The notes under the pieces: generated by a model | The model's input: only the letters and a program-made list of their open reading frames with translations | What the model was told of the DNA's origin: nothing | Database searches by the model: none | Made by a program: the position numbers and the translations under genes | Part shown: piece after piece, positions 9,174 to 17,430 of the stretch | Layout of the letters: each line of letters starts with the position of its first letter | How positions within the stretch are numbered: the stretch's first letter is position 1 | Assembly: GCA_024698045.1 (NCBI GenBank) | Contig: JAILRS010000030.1 | Span: forward strand, 1 to 64,000 | Source of the DNA: Selenomonadaceae bacterium | Lineage (GTDB): Bacteria > Bacillota > Negativicutes > Selenomonadales > Selenomonadaceae | DNA: 64,000 nt | Direction: 5' to 3'

Positions 9174-10274
9174 ATGGAAAATAATTTCGAGGAGTTTAGA
9201 AATTTTTGCGAAGAGAAATTTAAACAGTTGGCAGATGAAGTTAAAGAACTACGCGAAAGACTTAACAAACTTGAAGGCAATGACACTCCGGAATATTGTC
9301 CGCCCGATAAAAATTTATCCGATGATGAACGCAACAATCTCAACGGCACTATTGAAAGTCTGCGCACTGAACGCGCTAAACTCAACAGTATTATTAACAG
9401 TCTGCGCACCGAACTTGACGACACGAAGAATAATTTCGAAAATGAACGCAACAATCTCAACGGCACTATTGAAAGTCTGCGCACTGAACGCGCTAAACTC
9501 AACAGTATTATTGACGGTCTGCGCACCGAACTTGACGACACAGAAAATAATTTCGAAGATGAACGCAAAAAGCTCAACGGTACTATTGACGGTCTGCGCA
9601 CCGAACTTGACGACACGAAGAATAATTTCGAAAATGAACGTGAAAATCTCAACGGCACTATTGACGGTCTGCGTAGGGAACTTGACGACACAAAAAATAA
9701 ATTCGCAGATGAACGCGACAATCTCAACGGTACTATTGACGGTCTGCGCACCGAACTTGACGACACAAAAAATAAATTCGCAGATGAACGCAAAAATCTC
9801 AAAGACACTATTAACAATCTGCGTAAGGAACGCGATAACGCACAGACCGAAGCAGATTACTATCGCGAAACATATCGGAAGTTAGACGAGGCATATAAAC
9901 TTTACATGACGCTCGACGAAGATACGCGCGACAATTTAGCCGGAGTCTTTGGTAAAGGCGATAACCCCACAACTTTTTTCAGCGGCGCAGTGCAAGAATC
10001 TCATCTGGCTACATTTTGGGATTATGTCAGCCGCAGAACCGATAACGAAACTCTTCACAAACTTTTCGATTTTTGTTTCGACGCATTAAATTGCGGTTGC
10101 CGTGATGCCAATTATATTCGCCTTGATGTTTCCGAGGGCGAAAGTTTCGACGACGAGACAATGCGACGCACTTCAAGCAGTAGACAGATGGGCAAAGTTG
10201 CGCGCGTTTGTTTCCAGGGATATCGCTACGCCAAGGGAAAAGTTGTTAAACAAACTGTTGTTGAATTAAATTGA
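9174..10274 (+). CDS. Coiled-coil protein with GrpE-like C-terminus
   Basis: 366 residues; GGGGAGG precedes the ATG. Residues 1-225 are a long coiled coil built from near-identical 25-residue units (ELDDTKNNFENER-type). Residues about 230-366 are globular. The last 30 residues (GKVARVCFQGYRYAKGKVV, then a short beta tail) resemble the beta-wing end of GrpE (GxVxxVxxxGYxxxxxVxRxAxV). A coiled coil plus beta wing is the GrpE architecture, and the next gene is an Hsp70-like ATPase. That makes a nucleotide-exchange partner a reasonable inference. It is far longer than GrpE (about 190 residues), and the middle segment 240-330 is not recognised. The stop is 15 bases before the next start. Confidence 0.55.
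   Translation: MENNFEEFRNFCEEKFKQLADEVKELRERLNKLEGNDTPEYCPPDKNLSDDERNNLNGTIESLRTERAKLNSIINSLRTELDDTKNNFENERNNLNGTIESLRTERAKLNSIIDGLRTELDDTENNFEDERKKLNGTIDGLRTELDDTKNNFENERENLNGTIDGLRRELDDTKNKFADERDNLNGTIDGLRTELDDTKNKFADERKNLKDTINNLRKERDNAQTEADYYRETYRKLDEAYKLYMTLDEDTRDNLAGVFGKGDNPTTFFSGAVQESHLATFWDYVSRRTDNETLHKLFDFCFDALNCGCRDANYIRLDVSEGESFDDETMRRTSSSRQMGKVARVCFQGYRYAKGKVVKQTVVELN
9411..9830 (+). repeat. In-frame 75-bp tandem repeats in the GrpE-like gene
   Basis: The motif GAACTTGACGACAC recurs at 9411, 9528, 9603, 9678 and 9753. Spacings are 117, 75, 75 and 75 bases (117 = 75 + 42, two extra heptads). Each unit encodes 25 coiled-coil residues. The repeats are prone to length change by recombination. 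Confidence 0.8.
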
Positions 10275-10289
10275 AGGAGCTGATTTTTT

Positions 10290-12809
10290 GTGGAAGCTAT
10301 AACAAAGCCGATTACTGCAATACCTGTAACCGAGGAGAATCTCGCCGAAGAAAACGATAAACGTCTGCACGAAGCTATCGATTTATTTTTGCGTAAATGT
10401 CGCGAGAATCGAGAATTTTTTTATCAAATAAGAGCGTTTGCATATGGAACCGAGTACGAAAATTTATTGTGCAGTAAATCTGCTTTCGACGAGAAAAAAA
10501 TTTTTGACTACATCAAAGCCGGTAAGAAGATTCCTTTCATTGATATATCGGGAATAAATGTCGATTCTGCAGTCGGTGAAAATAAAAATAATGACTATAT
10601 CAAAGATTTGTTAGAGGTCGACACTAAACGCGTAGGGCTTGACGCTTACGACGAAAATCTTTTGTACGATCCTAATCGCGGTCATTGGGATTTATGGAAC
10701 TTACAAACTTCCGGTAAATCTCAGTTGAAATTGAAAAAGCCGATTTATGCGCGAAATCCGATTGCCGATATAAATCCTTCGGGCATTGTCGGAATTGACT
10801 TCGGCACAAAATCCACCGTCGTTGCATTCGAGAACGAACACGGCAAAATAATTCCGTTGCAAGTCGGTAAAGGCGATTATTCCAAAGGTTTGAGTCTGGA
10901 GAATTACGAAAACCCGACTGTAATGCAGTTCATCAACATAGAAAAATTTTTAGCGGACTACAAAGCACGTCGCGGACGCCCCGAAACTTCTTTGGAAGAT
11001 ATTACTGTTTCGCATAATGCTCAAACTAATTTGAAGAATACAAGAGACACCAGTTTATATGCGTCTTTCTTTGAGAATTTAAAACAATGGTGCGGCGATT
11101 TGCAATTCATTACGAAAATCCGCGATAATCAAGGCACCGAAAAGGATTTAATGTCCTTCATCACAATAACCGACGACGAATTTAATCCGCTTGAAATTTA
11201 CGCTTACTATTTGGGCGCATATATTAATCACATGTTGCAGCCGAAACATATTTTCATGAAATATATTTTGTCGTTCCCCGTGATGTATGAGCGCAATATT
11301 CGCGAAAAAATGTTGCAGTGTTTCCGCCGCGGTCTCATGAAATCATTGCCCGAATCATTATTGGCGGACGAAAACGCGATGAAAAAATTCCAAGTCATCG
11401 AGGGCACAAGCGAGCCGGCGGCGTACGCTGTCACGGGTCTTGAAGGTTACGGCTTCATTAACAACGAATGGAGCAAAGAAGAAGAGACGGACGGCATATA
11501 TTATTCGGTATTTGATTTCGGCGGCGGCACAACCGATTTTGATTTCGGAGTCTTGAAATACGCAGATGATGATGACGCGGATTTTTACGACTATATTTTG
11601 ATGCATTTCGGTTCGCACGGTGACAGAACTTTAGGCGGCGAAAATCTTTTGCGTCTTATGGCGTTTGAGGTCTTTAAGGCGAACAGAGATAAATTACTTA
11701 ATCCGCGCAAGAATAGCAAACATTCCTCGGCAAAAATTCCGTTCACATGGGCAGCGGATCGCAGGGATTTTGTCGGCTCCGAGGGTTTGGTGCGTCCTTC
11801 GCAGGAAGCCAATTTAAACATGTATAATTTGATGAATGCTCTGCGCCCGATATGGGAGGCTCCCGATTCCGATGATTCGAAAAAAACTCTGGATTCGGGT
11901 AAGATTAGTATTACGGTTTTTGATGATGTCGGCGAAGAAATTACAGATTTCTCTCTAGATATCGGAGTTCAAAATTTTTCCTATCCGCAAAACGACCAAC
12001 AAAAAAATGATTCTGCGAATGAAACTCCGTCCGTTGATTTGGAAAAAATTCTTCGCGACAGAATTTGCCATGGTGTAGACAGTTTCTTTATTTCCATGCG
12101 CGAAGCGTTTGACAAAGTGAGCGGCGGTGAAGATAACGGGGTTGCCCTGCTCAGCGAAATCAAAGAGATAAAAATTTTCCTGGCAGGTAACTCGACTAAA
12201 TCCGCGTTGGTAAAGAAAATATTCGAGGAGTACACGGACTACGAAAACGGGAAGGCACGCGAATTGTTGGGATTCGGGAGAAGTCAAAAGATGCCGAAAT
12301 TCGTATTATATCCGCCGCTTGGTACAGAAGAGGCATATGAAATTCAAACAGAAAAGGGCATTACGGTTGACAAAAACGATTTCGAGCGCCCGACGGGCAA
12401 AACCGGTGTGGCATTTGGTTTATTGCGTTGCCGTGAAGGCTCTTTGATTAAAGTGGTTGATATTACGCCCGAAGGAATCGACATGGAACAAGTACCGTTC
12501 CAATTTTATGTTGGGCGTGCTCGTCGCGGAAAGTTCACGGTCATTATCGACAAGTCGGCAAAGTTGGGTAAATGGAAGAAATTTATCGGTGCAAAGTTCG
12601 GAGTATTTGATTTGCTTTACACGACGGACAGTGTTGCGGCGACAGATAATGCACCTGTCTCGATAGCAAAACGCTTGACGATAAGTGTTGAGGCAAATGA
12701 ATCGGCGAATGTTTATGTAAAGGCAGTAGAATCCAATAAAATTGCCTATACCGTTTCCGAAGATTTACCCGAACCGAATGTTGAAGGTATAGTCTTGACT
12801 TTGGAATGA
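10290..12809 (+). CDS. Hsp70/actin-fold ATPase-like protein
   Basis: 839 residues from GTG 10290 (AAGGAG at 10274-10279). The sugar kinase/Hsp70/actin ATPase fold is shown by phosphate-1 GIVGIDFGTKST (165-176), phosphate-2 FDFGGGTTDF (408-417), GDRTLGGENL (444-453, as in Hsp70) and the adenosine motif IFLAGNSTKS (629-638). It differs from DnaK: a unique N-terminal extension of about 160 residues comes before the ATPase, insertions lie at 470-590, and the C-terminal 150 residues do not resemble the DnaK substrate domain. Follows a GrpE-like gene and precedes a PAAR toxin gene 13 bases on, so one operon. A dedicated chaperone or unfoldase for effector or spike assembly is inference. Confidence 0.75.
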   Translation: MEAITKPITAIPVTEENLAEENDKRLHEAIDLFLRKCRENREFFYQIRAFAYGTEYENLLCSKSAFDEKKIFDYIKAGKKIPFIDISGINVDSAVGENKNNDYIKDLLEVDTKRVGLDAYDENLLYDPNRGHWDLWNLQTSGKSQLKLKKPIYARNPIADINPSGIVGIDFGTKSTVVAFENEHGKIIPLQVGKGDYSKGLSLENYENPTVMQFINIEKFLADYKARRGRPETSLEDITVSHNAQTNLKNTRDTSLYASFFENLKQWCGDLQFITKIRDNQGTEKDLMSFITITDDEFNPLEIYAYYLGAYINHMLQPKHIFMKYILSFPVMYERNIREKMLQCFRRGLMKSLPESLLADENAMKKFQVIEGTSEPAAYAVTGLEGYGFINNEWSKEEETDGIYYSVFDFGGGTTDFDFGVLKYADDDDADFYDYILMHFGSHGDRTLGGENLLRLMAFEVFKANRDKLLNPRKNSKHSSAKIPFTWAADRRDFVGSEGLVRPSQEANLNMYNLMNALRPIWEAPDSDDSKKTLDSGKISITVFDDVGEEITDFSLDIGVQNFSYPQNDQQKNDSANETPSVDLEKILRDRICHGVDSFFISMREAFDKVSGGEDNGVALLSEIKEIKIFLAGNSTKSALVKKIFEEYTDYENGKARELLGFGRSQKMPKFVLYPPLGTEEAYEIQTEKGITVDKNDFERPTGKTGVAFGLLRCREGSLIKVVDITPEGIDMEQVPFQFYVGRARRGKFTVIIDKSAKLGKWKKFIGAKFGVFDLLYTTDSVAATDNAPVSIAKRLTISVEANESANVYVKAVESNKIAYTVSEDLPEPNVEGIVLTLE

Positions 12810-12822
12810 TGAGTGAAAATCA

Positions 12823-14079
12823 ATGGCGGATTATTTGACGAAGAGGACGATTTTTTACTGCGCAACAAATTCGCCCGTGGTGTTTACAATTGAGGAAACG
12901 GGCAAAGTCACGCACAAAAACTCTCAAGTACTAACGATAACGACACAATTACAACCGGCAGGGATTTGCTCGATATTGACGGCGGCGGCAAACGGAATAC
13001 CGCAACCGTGTAAATTTGAACAAACGCCGTGGCTTAATTTTGATTTGAAAAACAAATCGGAATCCGGAAATTTATTGACGTCAGAATCATGTTGCATGTG
13101 TTCGGTAGGCGGCATGATAAAAGTACGTGCGGCAAATGCCATGGGTTTCAAAAAGGGAAGTGTCTCGGTTGATTCCGCATCCTCCGCCGAAAAAGTTGAG
13201 GTTGCGGAAACTTCATCCGAGAAAAAAAGTGTACCCCGTAGCATAACAAATACGCCTGTCGACAGTAAAAACGCCTCAAAAGAAGACATAACGGCAAAAC
13301 CTTCCGAAACTCGGCAGGAAATTAATCAGCCGCCGCAGAAAACTAAAGCCGAATCGAAACCGCTTAGCGACGATAAAAAATTTACTTTGCAGTGTAAAAG
13401 TTGTGAGCGTAAAGGCTGTAAATATCGCCGTGAAAAATTCGGGGAGTTTGCAACCGAAGTCAATAACGATTCGGTTATTCTGCGGACTAACTATAAAAAA
13501 TTTCTTGGCGAAGGAAAAAATTTAACTGCCGCCGATAGAAATTATCTTGAGTCGTTGAAAATGGGTGGCGCGTGGAGTTATGCGGCTCATCATGTGATTT
13601 CCGGCAATCAAGTTTTTAAGCAAGTGCCCAAGGTAACAAAAATTGCACAGGCTTGCGGCTACGATATAAACTGCGCGGAAAATTGCATTATGTTGCCATC
13701 GAAATCGGAAGGTCACGGCGAATTAACGGCTATAGGAAAATCTGCATCGGCTTTTGATGTGATGAGCATGACGGGTATGCAATGGCACGTAGGCGGACAC
13801 AGCTATAAATTTTCTGCGGATGAACTCGAGGAAATAAAACGGCGGACGGGTCGCGGTAACAAGGTAAAAAGTTACGCCGAATTGTTAATCGAGGATTTGC
13901 AAAAAATTTCCAATCGTATCGGCGATGATGTTTGTCCTGCGAAAGTAATTTCAACTCTGAATAATCTTTCGCTTCGTGTCAAAGAAAAACTTGCATCATT
14001 CAAAAAAATCCCACAGAAAGTTTTCCCTACTACGTTTCGCGCGAATCTTACATGTTTGCCTTCAAGACACCCAATCTGA
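12823..14079 (+). CDS. PAAR-like protein with C-terminal AHH nuclease toxin
   Basis: 418 residues. Residues about 40-105 match PAAR-like DUF4280 proteins (the CKFEQTPW segment, then ESCCMCSVGGMIKV), which tip contractile injection spikes. Residues 110-185 are a low-complexity linker. A small Cys motif CKSCERKGC (191-199) follows. Residues 245-345 carry the AHH nuclease signature: AHH at 255-257, Asn287 in ENCIMLP, and His322/His326 in WHVGGHSY. The AHH family belongs to the HNH/Endo VII nuclease superfamily of polymorphic toxins. The arrangement reads as a spike-delivered DNA or RNA nuclease effector. Ribosome binding is weak, which suggests translational coupling to the ATPase gene 13 bases upstream. 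Confidence 0.8.
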   Translation: MADYLTKRTIFYCATNSPVVFTIEETGKVTHKNSQVLTITTQLQPAGICSILTAAANGIPQPCKFEQTPWLNFDLKNKSESGNLLTSESCCMCSVGGMIKVRAANAMGFKKGSVSVDSASSAEKVEVAETSSEKKSVPRSITNTPVDSKNASKEDITAKPSETRQEINQPPQKTKAESKPLSDDKKFTLQCKSCERKGCKYRREKFGEFATEVNNDSVILRTNYKKFLGEGKNLTAADRNYLESLKMGGAWSYAAHHVISGNQVFKQVPKVTKIAQACGYDINCAENCIMLPSKSEGHGELTAIGKSASAFDVMSMTGMQWHVGGHSYKFSADELEEIKRRTGRGNKVKSYAELLIEDLQKISNRIGDDVCPAKVISTLNNLSLRVKEKLASFKKIPQKVFPTTFRANLTCLPSRHPI

Positions 14080-14411
14080 AAAAATTCATCACCGCGGAAA
14101 AGAGCGGCGAAGGTTTACGGCTGAAGTCATACAAAATAATCGGCGACGGTAAAAGTTGTGTTCTTAAAGACGAAATGATTTGCGCAGACAAAAAGAAAAT
14201 CATAACATTCAGCGGAAATATTGAACACTTTGTCTTCTTGGGCGACGCGGATAAAAATCTTTTGCCGTTCAAACCCGAATTTGAATTGTCTTCCGCAGAA
14301 TTTAAACCATCCGAAATAATAGTTTGGTTGCGCGAAAATCCTGTTGAAAAATATGTGGCACCGACTAAGAAAGTCAGCGAACGACTAAAAAATTTGGGGG
14401 TCGAGCCGTGA
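14052..14411 (+). CDS. Small unknown protein between toxin and immunity gene
   Basis: 119 residues; starts inside the last 28 bases of the toxin gene in another frame and overlaps the next gene by 4 bases (GTGA), so translation is probably coupled. No ribosome binding site is obvious. Mixed alpha/beta composition, basic, no signal peptide. The C-terminal 30 residues (ENPVEKYVAPTKKVSERL) are helical and charged. Possibly a second immunity protein or an effector chaperone; not recognised. The frame and overlaps support a real gene, the function is open. Confidence 0.5.
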   Translation: MFAFKTPNLKKFITAEKSGEGLRLKSYKIIGDGKSCVLKDEMICADKKKIITFSGNIEHFVFLGDADKNLLPFKPEFELSSAEFKPSEIIVWLRENPVEKYVAPTKKVSERLKNLGVEP

Positions 14412-14974
14412 AATTTTATGAGATGTACGCCGACACCTGCATTGAGGATTATGTTTCGCTCGACGTAAATTCTTTTGACGAAAATTTTACAGACGCCTGT
14501 TATCGGTCAGAATTTCAGTACCTGGATCATCAACCGATTGAAGTGGAAATTTCAACGGAAGGAGGTTTGACATTCCCCGATTTTTTAATTTGCGGTGGGT
14601 GCATTCCTCTGGTCTCCGAAAAATTGCGCAGAATTTTCGACAGCGTACATGTCGACAATTTATTTTACAAGCCGATAACTTTGACGTTCAATCAGCTAGG
14701 CTATGCGGAACATTATTATCTTGCCCTGCCGCCGCGAATAGATTGTCTCAATCGTGAGGAAAGTATCATCGAGATTGAAGAAAACGAATATGCTTTGCCG
14801 GAAGAATTAATGAAGACGATAACAAAAATTGTCGTGAATCCGTTCAAGGCAGGTAACTATAAAATTTTTAAACTGCCATCTTTTTCCTCCAACACGGAGA
14901 TAATCATAACCGACGAGTTGAAAAAACTGTTGGAAAGAAATTCATTGGAGAATGTTAACTTTTTGGAGCTGTAG
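14408..14974 (+). CDS. Probable immunity protein (Imm11/DUF1629-like)
   Basis: 188 residues from GTG 14408 with GGGGG at 14396-14400. The layout resembles DUF1629/Imm11 immunity proteins: an N-terminal strand segment, FPDFLICGGCIPLVSEKLR in the middle (the family has a conserved 'P..V..k.r..l' block), a YYLALPPRIDCLNREES block, and a C-terminal ITDELKKLLERN helix. It lies directly downstream of the AHH toxin gene, the expected place for its cognate inhibitor. Cytoplasmic. The family assignment is from memory of the pattern, so moderate confidence. Confidence 0.55.
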   Translation: MKFYEMYADTCIEDYVSLDVNSFDENFTDACYRSEFQYLDHQPIEVEISTEGGLTFPDFLICGGCIPLVSEKLRRIFDSVHVDNLFYKPITLTFNQLGYAEHYYLALPPRIDCLNREESIIEIEENEYALPEELMKTITKIVVNPFKAGNYKIFKLPSFSSNTEIIITDELKKLLERNSLENVNFLEL

Positions 14975-14987
14975 AGAGAGATTTTTT

Positions 14988-15941
14988 ATGGCAGATACTT
15001 GGAAGATAATTCCCTAAATTCACCGCACGATTTTATTCGAAGAGTTTACACATGCGGAATCGGTTGAGGCGGTCAGCTTATTCGATATCTTGAATATGGA
15101 TTACGATTCCGACGAAGAGATATACGAGAAGATTAAAGAGAAATTGGAAGTACACAGCTTCGGGGAATTCTTGGAAAAATTTCAGCCGACAGTCTACGAA
15201 TACACTACAGGTTCAGAAGGTGGTCTCCCACAAATGCATTACACAATAGATCCTAAGGAAGCCTCTCGCTGTAAAACAGTTACTATGAAATGTTAGTCAG
15301 CATGTACAATCAGAAGTCAGCCGGCGGCGTCGCCAATATCGAATTCAATGATGCCAAGATAAGAGAAATTTTGACGCCGAAACGCGAAACAGAAAAGATT
15401 CGAAATACACGCCGTCAAGTGCCGTTGCTTATGGAACGCTACGACGAAAAAGTAAAGAAAAACGAAAATCCTTCGTCGATAGCAAAACAGATTATAAATA
15501 TCCGCAAAGAGGCAGTGTCATACGTTACACGCCCGACGACGATTATGTCGATTTACCTTGACGGTATCAACAGAAAGGTTGAGGCAATAAATCAAAAACT
15601 TTTACCGGCAATGACCTCGGGCGATAATGCCAACACAATCAGGAATTTGGAAGAAAAGTTAACGCCGCTCGATTACGAACACGCAGTTTATGCCGTGCCG
15701 AATTTTACAAACATGCGTTCGGGTTGACGATCTTAAAAACGAAACAACTTATCGCAAAGTGACGCTGACGGTTTACGAGGACAACGGCGGACAGGTTTTG
15801 CGTATCTATGAAATTCCCGATATGTTTGTCTACGATTATACCGAAGAATACAAGGACGTGGAACAAAACAATACTTTTTTATTTGAATTGAAGTTGACAC
15901 AGCGCGAAAACAGATTGAAGGAAATCAAGACATATAAATAA
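14988..15941 (+). pseudogene. Decayed gene of about 318 codons (one stop, two frameshifts)
   Basis: An ATG at 14988 starts MADTWKIIP and meets TAA at 15015-15017. The same frame then stays open to 15296 (IHRTILFEEFTHAESVEA and on). A second piece continues in the -1 frame (about 15275-15727) and a third returns to the first frame (about 15690-15941). The pieces abut without gaps: TVTMK continues as MLVSMYNQKSAGG, and NFTNMRS continues as RVDDLKNET. That is what a single coding sequence with two indels looks like. The product would be a roughly 318-residue cytoplasmic protein. Its place just before the VgrG-type hub suggests an injection-system component or effector chaperone. Not recognised as a family. 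Confidence 0.65.
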
Positions 15942-15959
15942 AAGTTCGGGGGCAAAACA

Positions 15960-16814
15960 ATGAAAGTGCGCGGCTTGGGTAATGAAATCTATTTTGACGA
16001 AATTTTTGTGAGCAAAGCGGCGAACAATCACGGCGAATGTAAATTCAAACAGCGAATAGATAAAGACGATATGAGCAAATATCAAAGCGCAGTCGGCAGG
16101 ACAATTAATGTTGAATCAGACGACGGGCGTCAGATTTTCTCCGGCGAAATTGATGATGTGATTGTCGAGCAAACTTATCAAGGCTGTTGCGCAGAAGTCA
16201 CTGCCCATTCGCTTTCCGTCAAAGAAGATGAAAAACCCGAGACGCGCATTTTCCAAAACCCCGAAAAGAAATTTATCGAATTCCTCAATCAAGGACGTTT
16301 GAATCTCAAAAATTGTACCTTGACTCTCGACGAAAAACTTGCCGCGAAAACCTGCAAAGAAATTATTCTGCAAAACGACGAAACTAATTTTGAGTTCATA
16401 AAACGAATGGCAGCGTGGCAAGGTTTGCGCGTTTGGATAAATGATATTTCAGCCGGTACATGCAAGATTAAAATCGCGGATTGCGCAGATAAATCGCTCA
16501 ATTCCGTTGCCGATGAAAATGTCATTCGCTTGAGGTTACGGCGGCGCGGAAATATTCAGGTTGCCGAATTAATAGGCAATAAGTATTTCGACTTGGGACG
16601 TGTCTTGAAATTGAACGGAGTTAACTTCGTGATTGTCGCGCAGAAAATTTATCAGCAGAACGGCGTAGACAGAATTTATTTCGAGCTTGAAGAATTAAAA
16701 TCGTCCGAGCCTAAAGATTTTCCGAAAACCGCGCCCGTTAAATTGAGACAGCCAAAGTCACGGAAATTAAAGACGATAAAAATATGGGGCGACTCCGCGT
16801 ACAGTTTGACATAG
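15960..16814 (+). CDS. VgrG/gpD-type hub protein (N-terminal part of VgrG)
   Basis: 284 residues, GGGGG before the ATG. Matches phage late control D/VgrG hub domains: an N-terminal beta domain (1-90) followed by the diagnostic segment IILQNDETNFEFIKRMAAWQ (about 137-156), equivalent to the VgrG 'QYNETDFDFISRL' region, and a second barrel with VIRLRLRRRGN. Forms the trimeric hub between tube and spike in contractile injection systems. The frame ends at 16814, 31 bases into the spike gene. The other frame is open from 16742 and reads AKVTEIKDDKNMGRLRVQF, the usual VgrG linker. Hub and spike may therefore be one protein joined by a -1 frameshift, or a fused gene that has split. Confidence 0.8.
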   Translation: MKVRGLGNEIYFDEIFVSKAANNHGECKFKQRIDKDDMSKYQSAVGRTINVESDDGRQIFSGEIDDVIVEQTYQGCCAEVTAHSLSVKEDEKPETRIFQNPEKKFIEFLNQGRLNLKNCTLTLDEKLAAKTCKEIILQNDETNFEFIKRMAAWQGLRVWINDISAGTCKIKIADCADKSLNSVADENVIRLRLRRRGNIQVAELIGNKYFDLGRVLKLNGVNFVIVAQKIYQQNGVDRIYFELEELKSSEPKDFPKTAPVKLRQPKSRKLKTIKIWGDSAYSLT

Positions 16815-17419
16815 AAGATAAAGATAATAAAAAAATTTTCCTGCCGTATCGTACACCTTACAGCGGGATAATTTTTATGCCGGAAATAGGCGACGCCGTT
16901 GAAATTTTTTACACGGGCGGCGAAGGTTTTATCGATACGATTATCCGCACTAAGGAGCTGGACGAAGAATTTAAAAACGTCACGGACAAATATATCGGGA
17001 ACAATCGCAAGCAGAGAATTTTTTTCCGCGAAAAATCTTTGGAAATAAAATCGACAGATAATTCGATTTTCCTTGACGATAAAAAAATCGTCATGACCGC
17101 AGGCAAAAACAAAATTACTCTCGATGAAAATGGTATAACGATTAACAATGTCGATAAAAATCAAATCGTATTGAATAATCAAGGCATAACTGTTAACAAC
17201 GACGGTAAGAATCAAGTCGTGTTGAACAATCAAGGCGTAACTGTTAACAACAACGATAAGAATCAAATCTTGTTAAATAATCAAGGCGTAACGGCGAAGA
17301 GTGACGGAAAAATAATCGGCGACAGTTCCGGAGATACTTCATTTAAAGTCGGCGGTTCGTTCAAAGCAAAGGCGAGCGGTAGTGCCAAAATTGACGGCCA
17401 AAGTGTCGAATTGGGATAG
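16784..17419 (+). CDS. Spike protein: gp5 OB-fold plus beta-helix (C-terminal part of VgrG)
   Basis: 211 residues from ATG 16784. Residues 1-70 are the OB fold (GRLRVQFDIEDKD, then PEIGDAVEIFYTGG), as in gpV/VgrG. Residues 75-211 form a repetitive beta-helix spike with 17-residue units of the type KNQIVLNNQGITVNND, ending in alternating polar/hydrophobic strands. No good ribosome binding site precedes the ATG, so expression needs coupling to, or frameshifting from, the hub gene. The end would receive the PAAR tip encoded upstream (12823-14079). Confidence 0.8.
   Translation: MGRLRVQFDIEDKDNKKIFLPYRTPYSGIIFMPEIGDAVEIFYTGGEGFIDTIIRTKELDEEFKNVTDKYIGNNRKQRIFFREKSLEIKSTDNSIFLDDKKIVMTAGKNKITLDENGITINNVDKNQIVLNNQGITVNNDGKNQVVLNNQGVTVNNNDKNQILLNNQGVTAKSDGKIIGDSSGDTSFKVGGSFKAKASGSAKIDGQSVELG
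17156..17308 (+). repeat. 51-bp in-frame repeats of the spike beta-helix
   Basis: Three units starting at 17156, 17207 and 17258, each 51 bases, encoding 17 residues (KNQ-x-x-LNNQG-x-T motif). Confidence 0.8.
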
Positions 17420-17430
17420 GAGGCATTTTG

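Noticed and set aside
9146..9885. Long open frames on both strands overlapping the GrpE-like gene
   Set aside because: Produced by the 75-bp repeats read in other frames; repetitive and without ribosome binding sites.
16764..16790. Canonical -1 slippery heptamer between hub and spike
   Set aside because: No X-XXY-YYZ heptamer is in the hub frame here; only A-rich codons that could slip weakly.
16676..17266. 196-codon minus-strand frame across the spike gene
   Set aside because: Antisense of the 51-bp beta-helix repeats, hydrophobic by reverse reading, no start signal.
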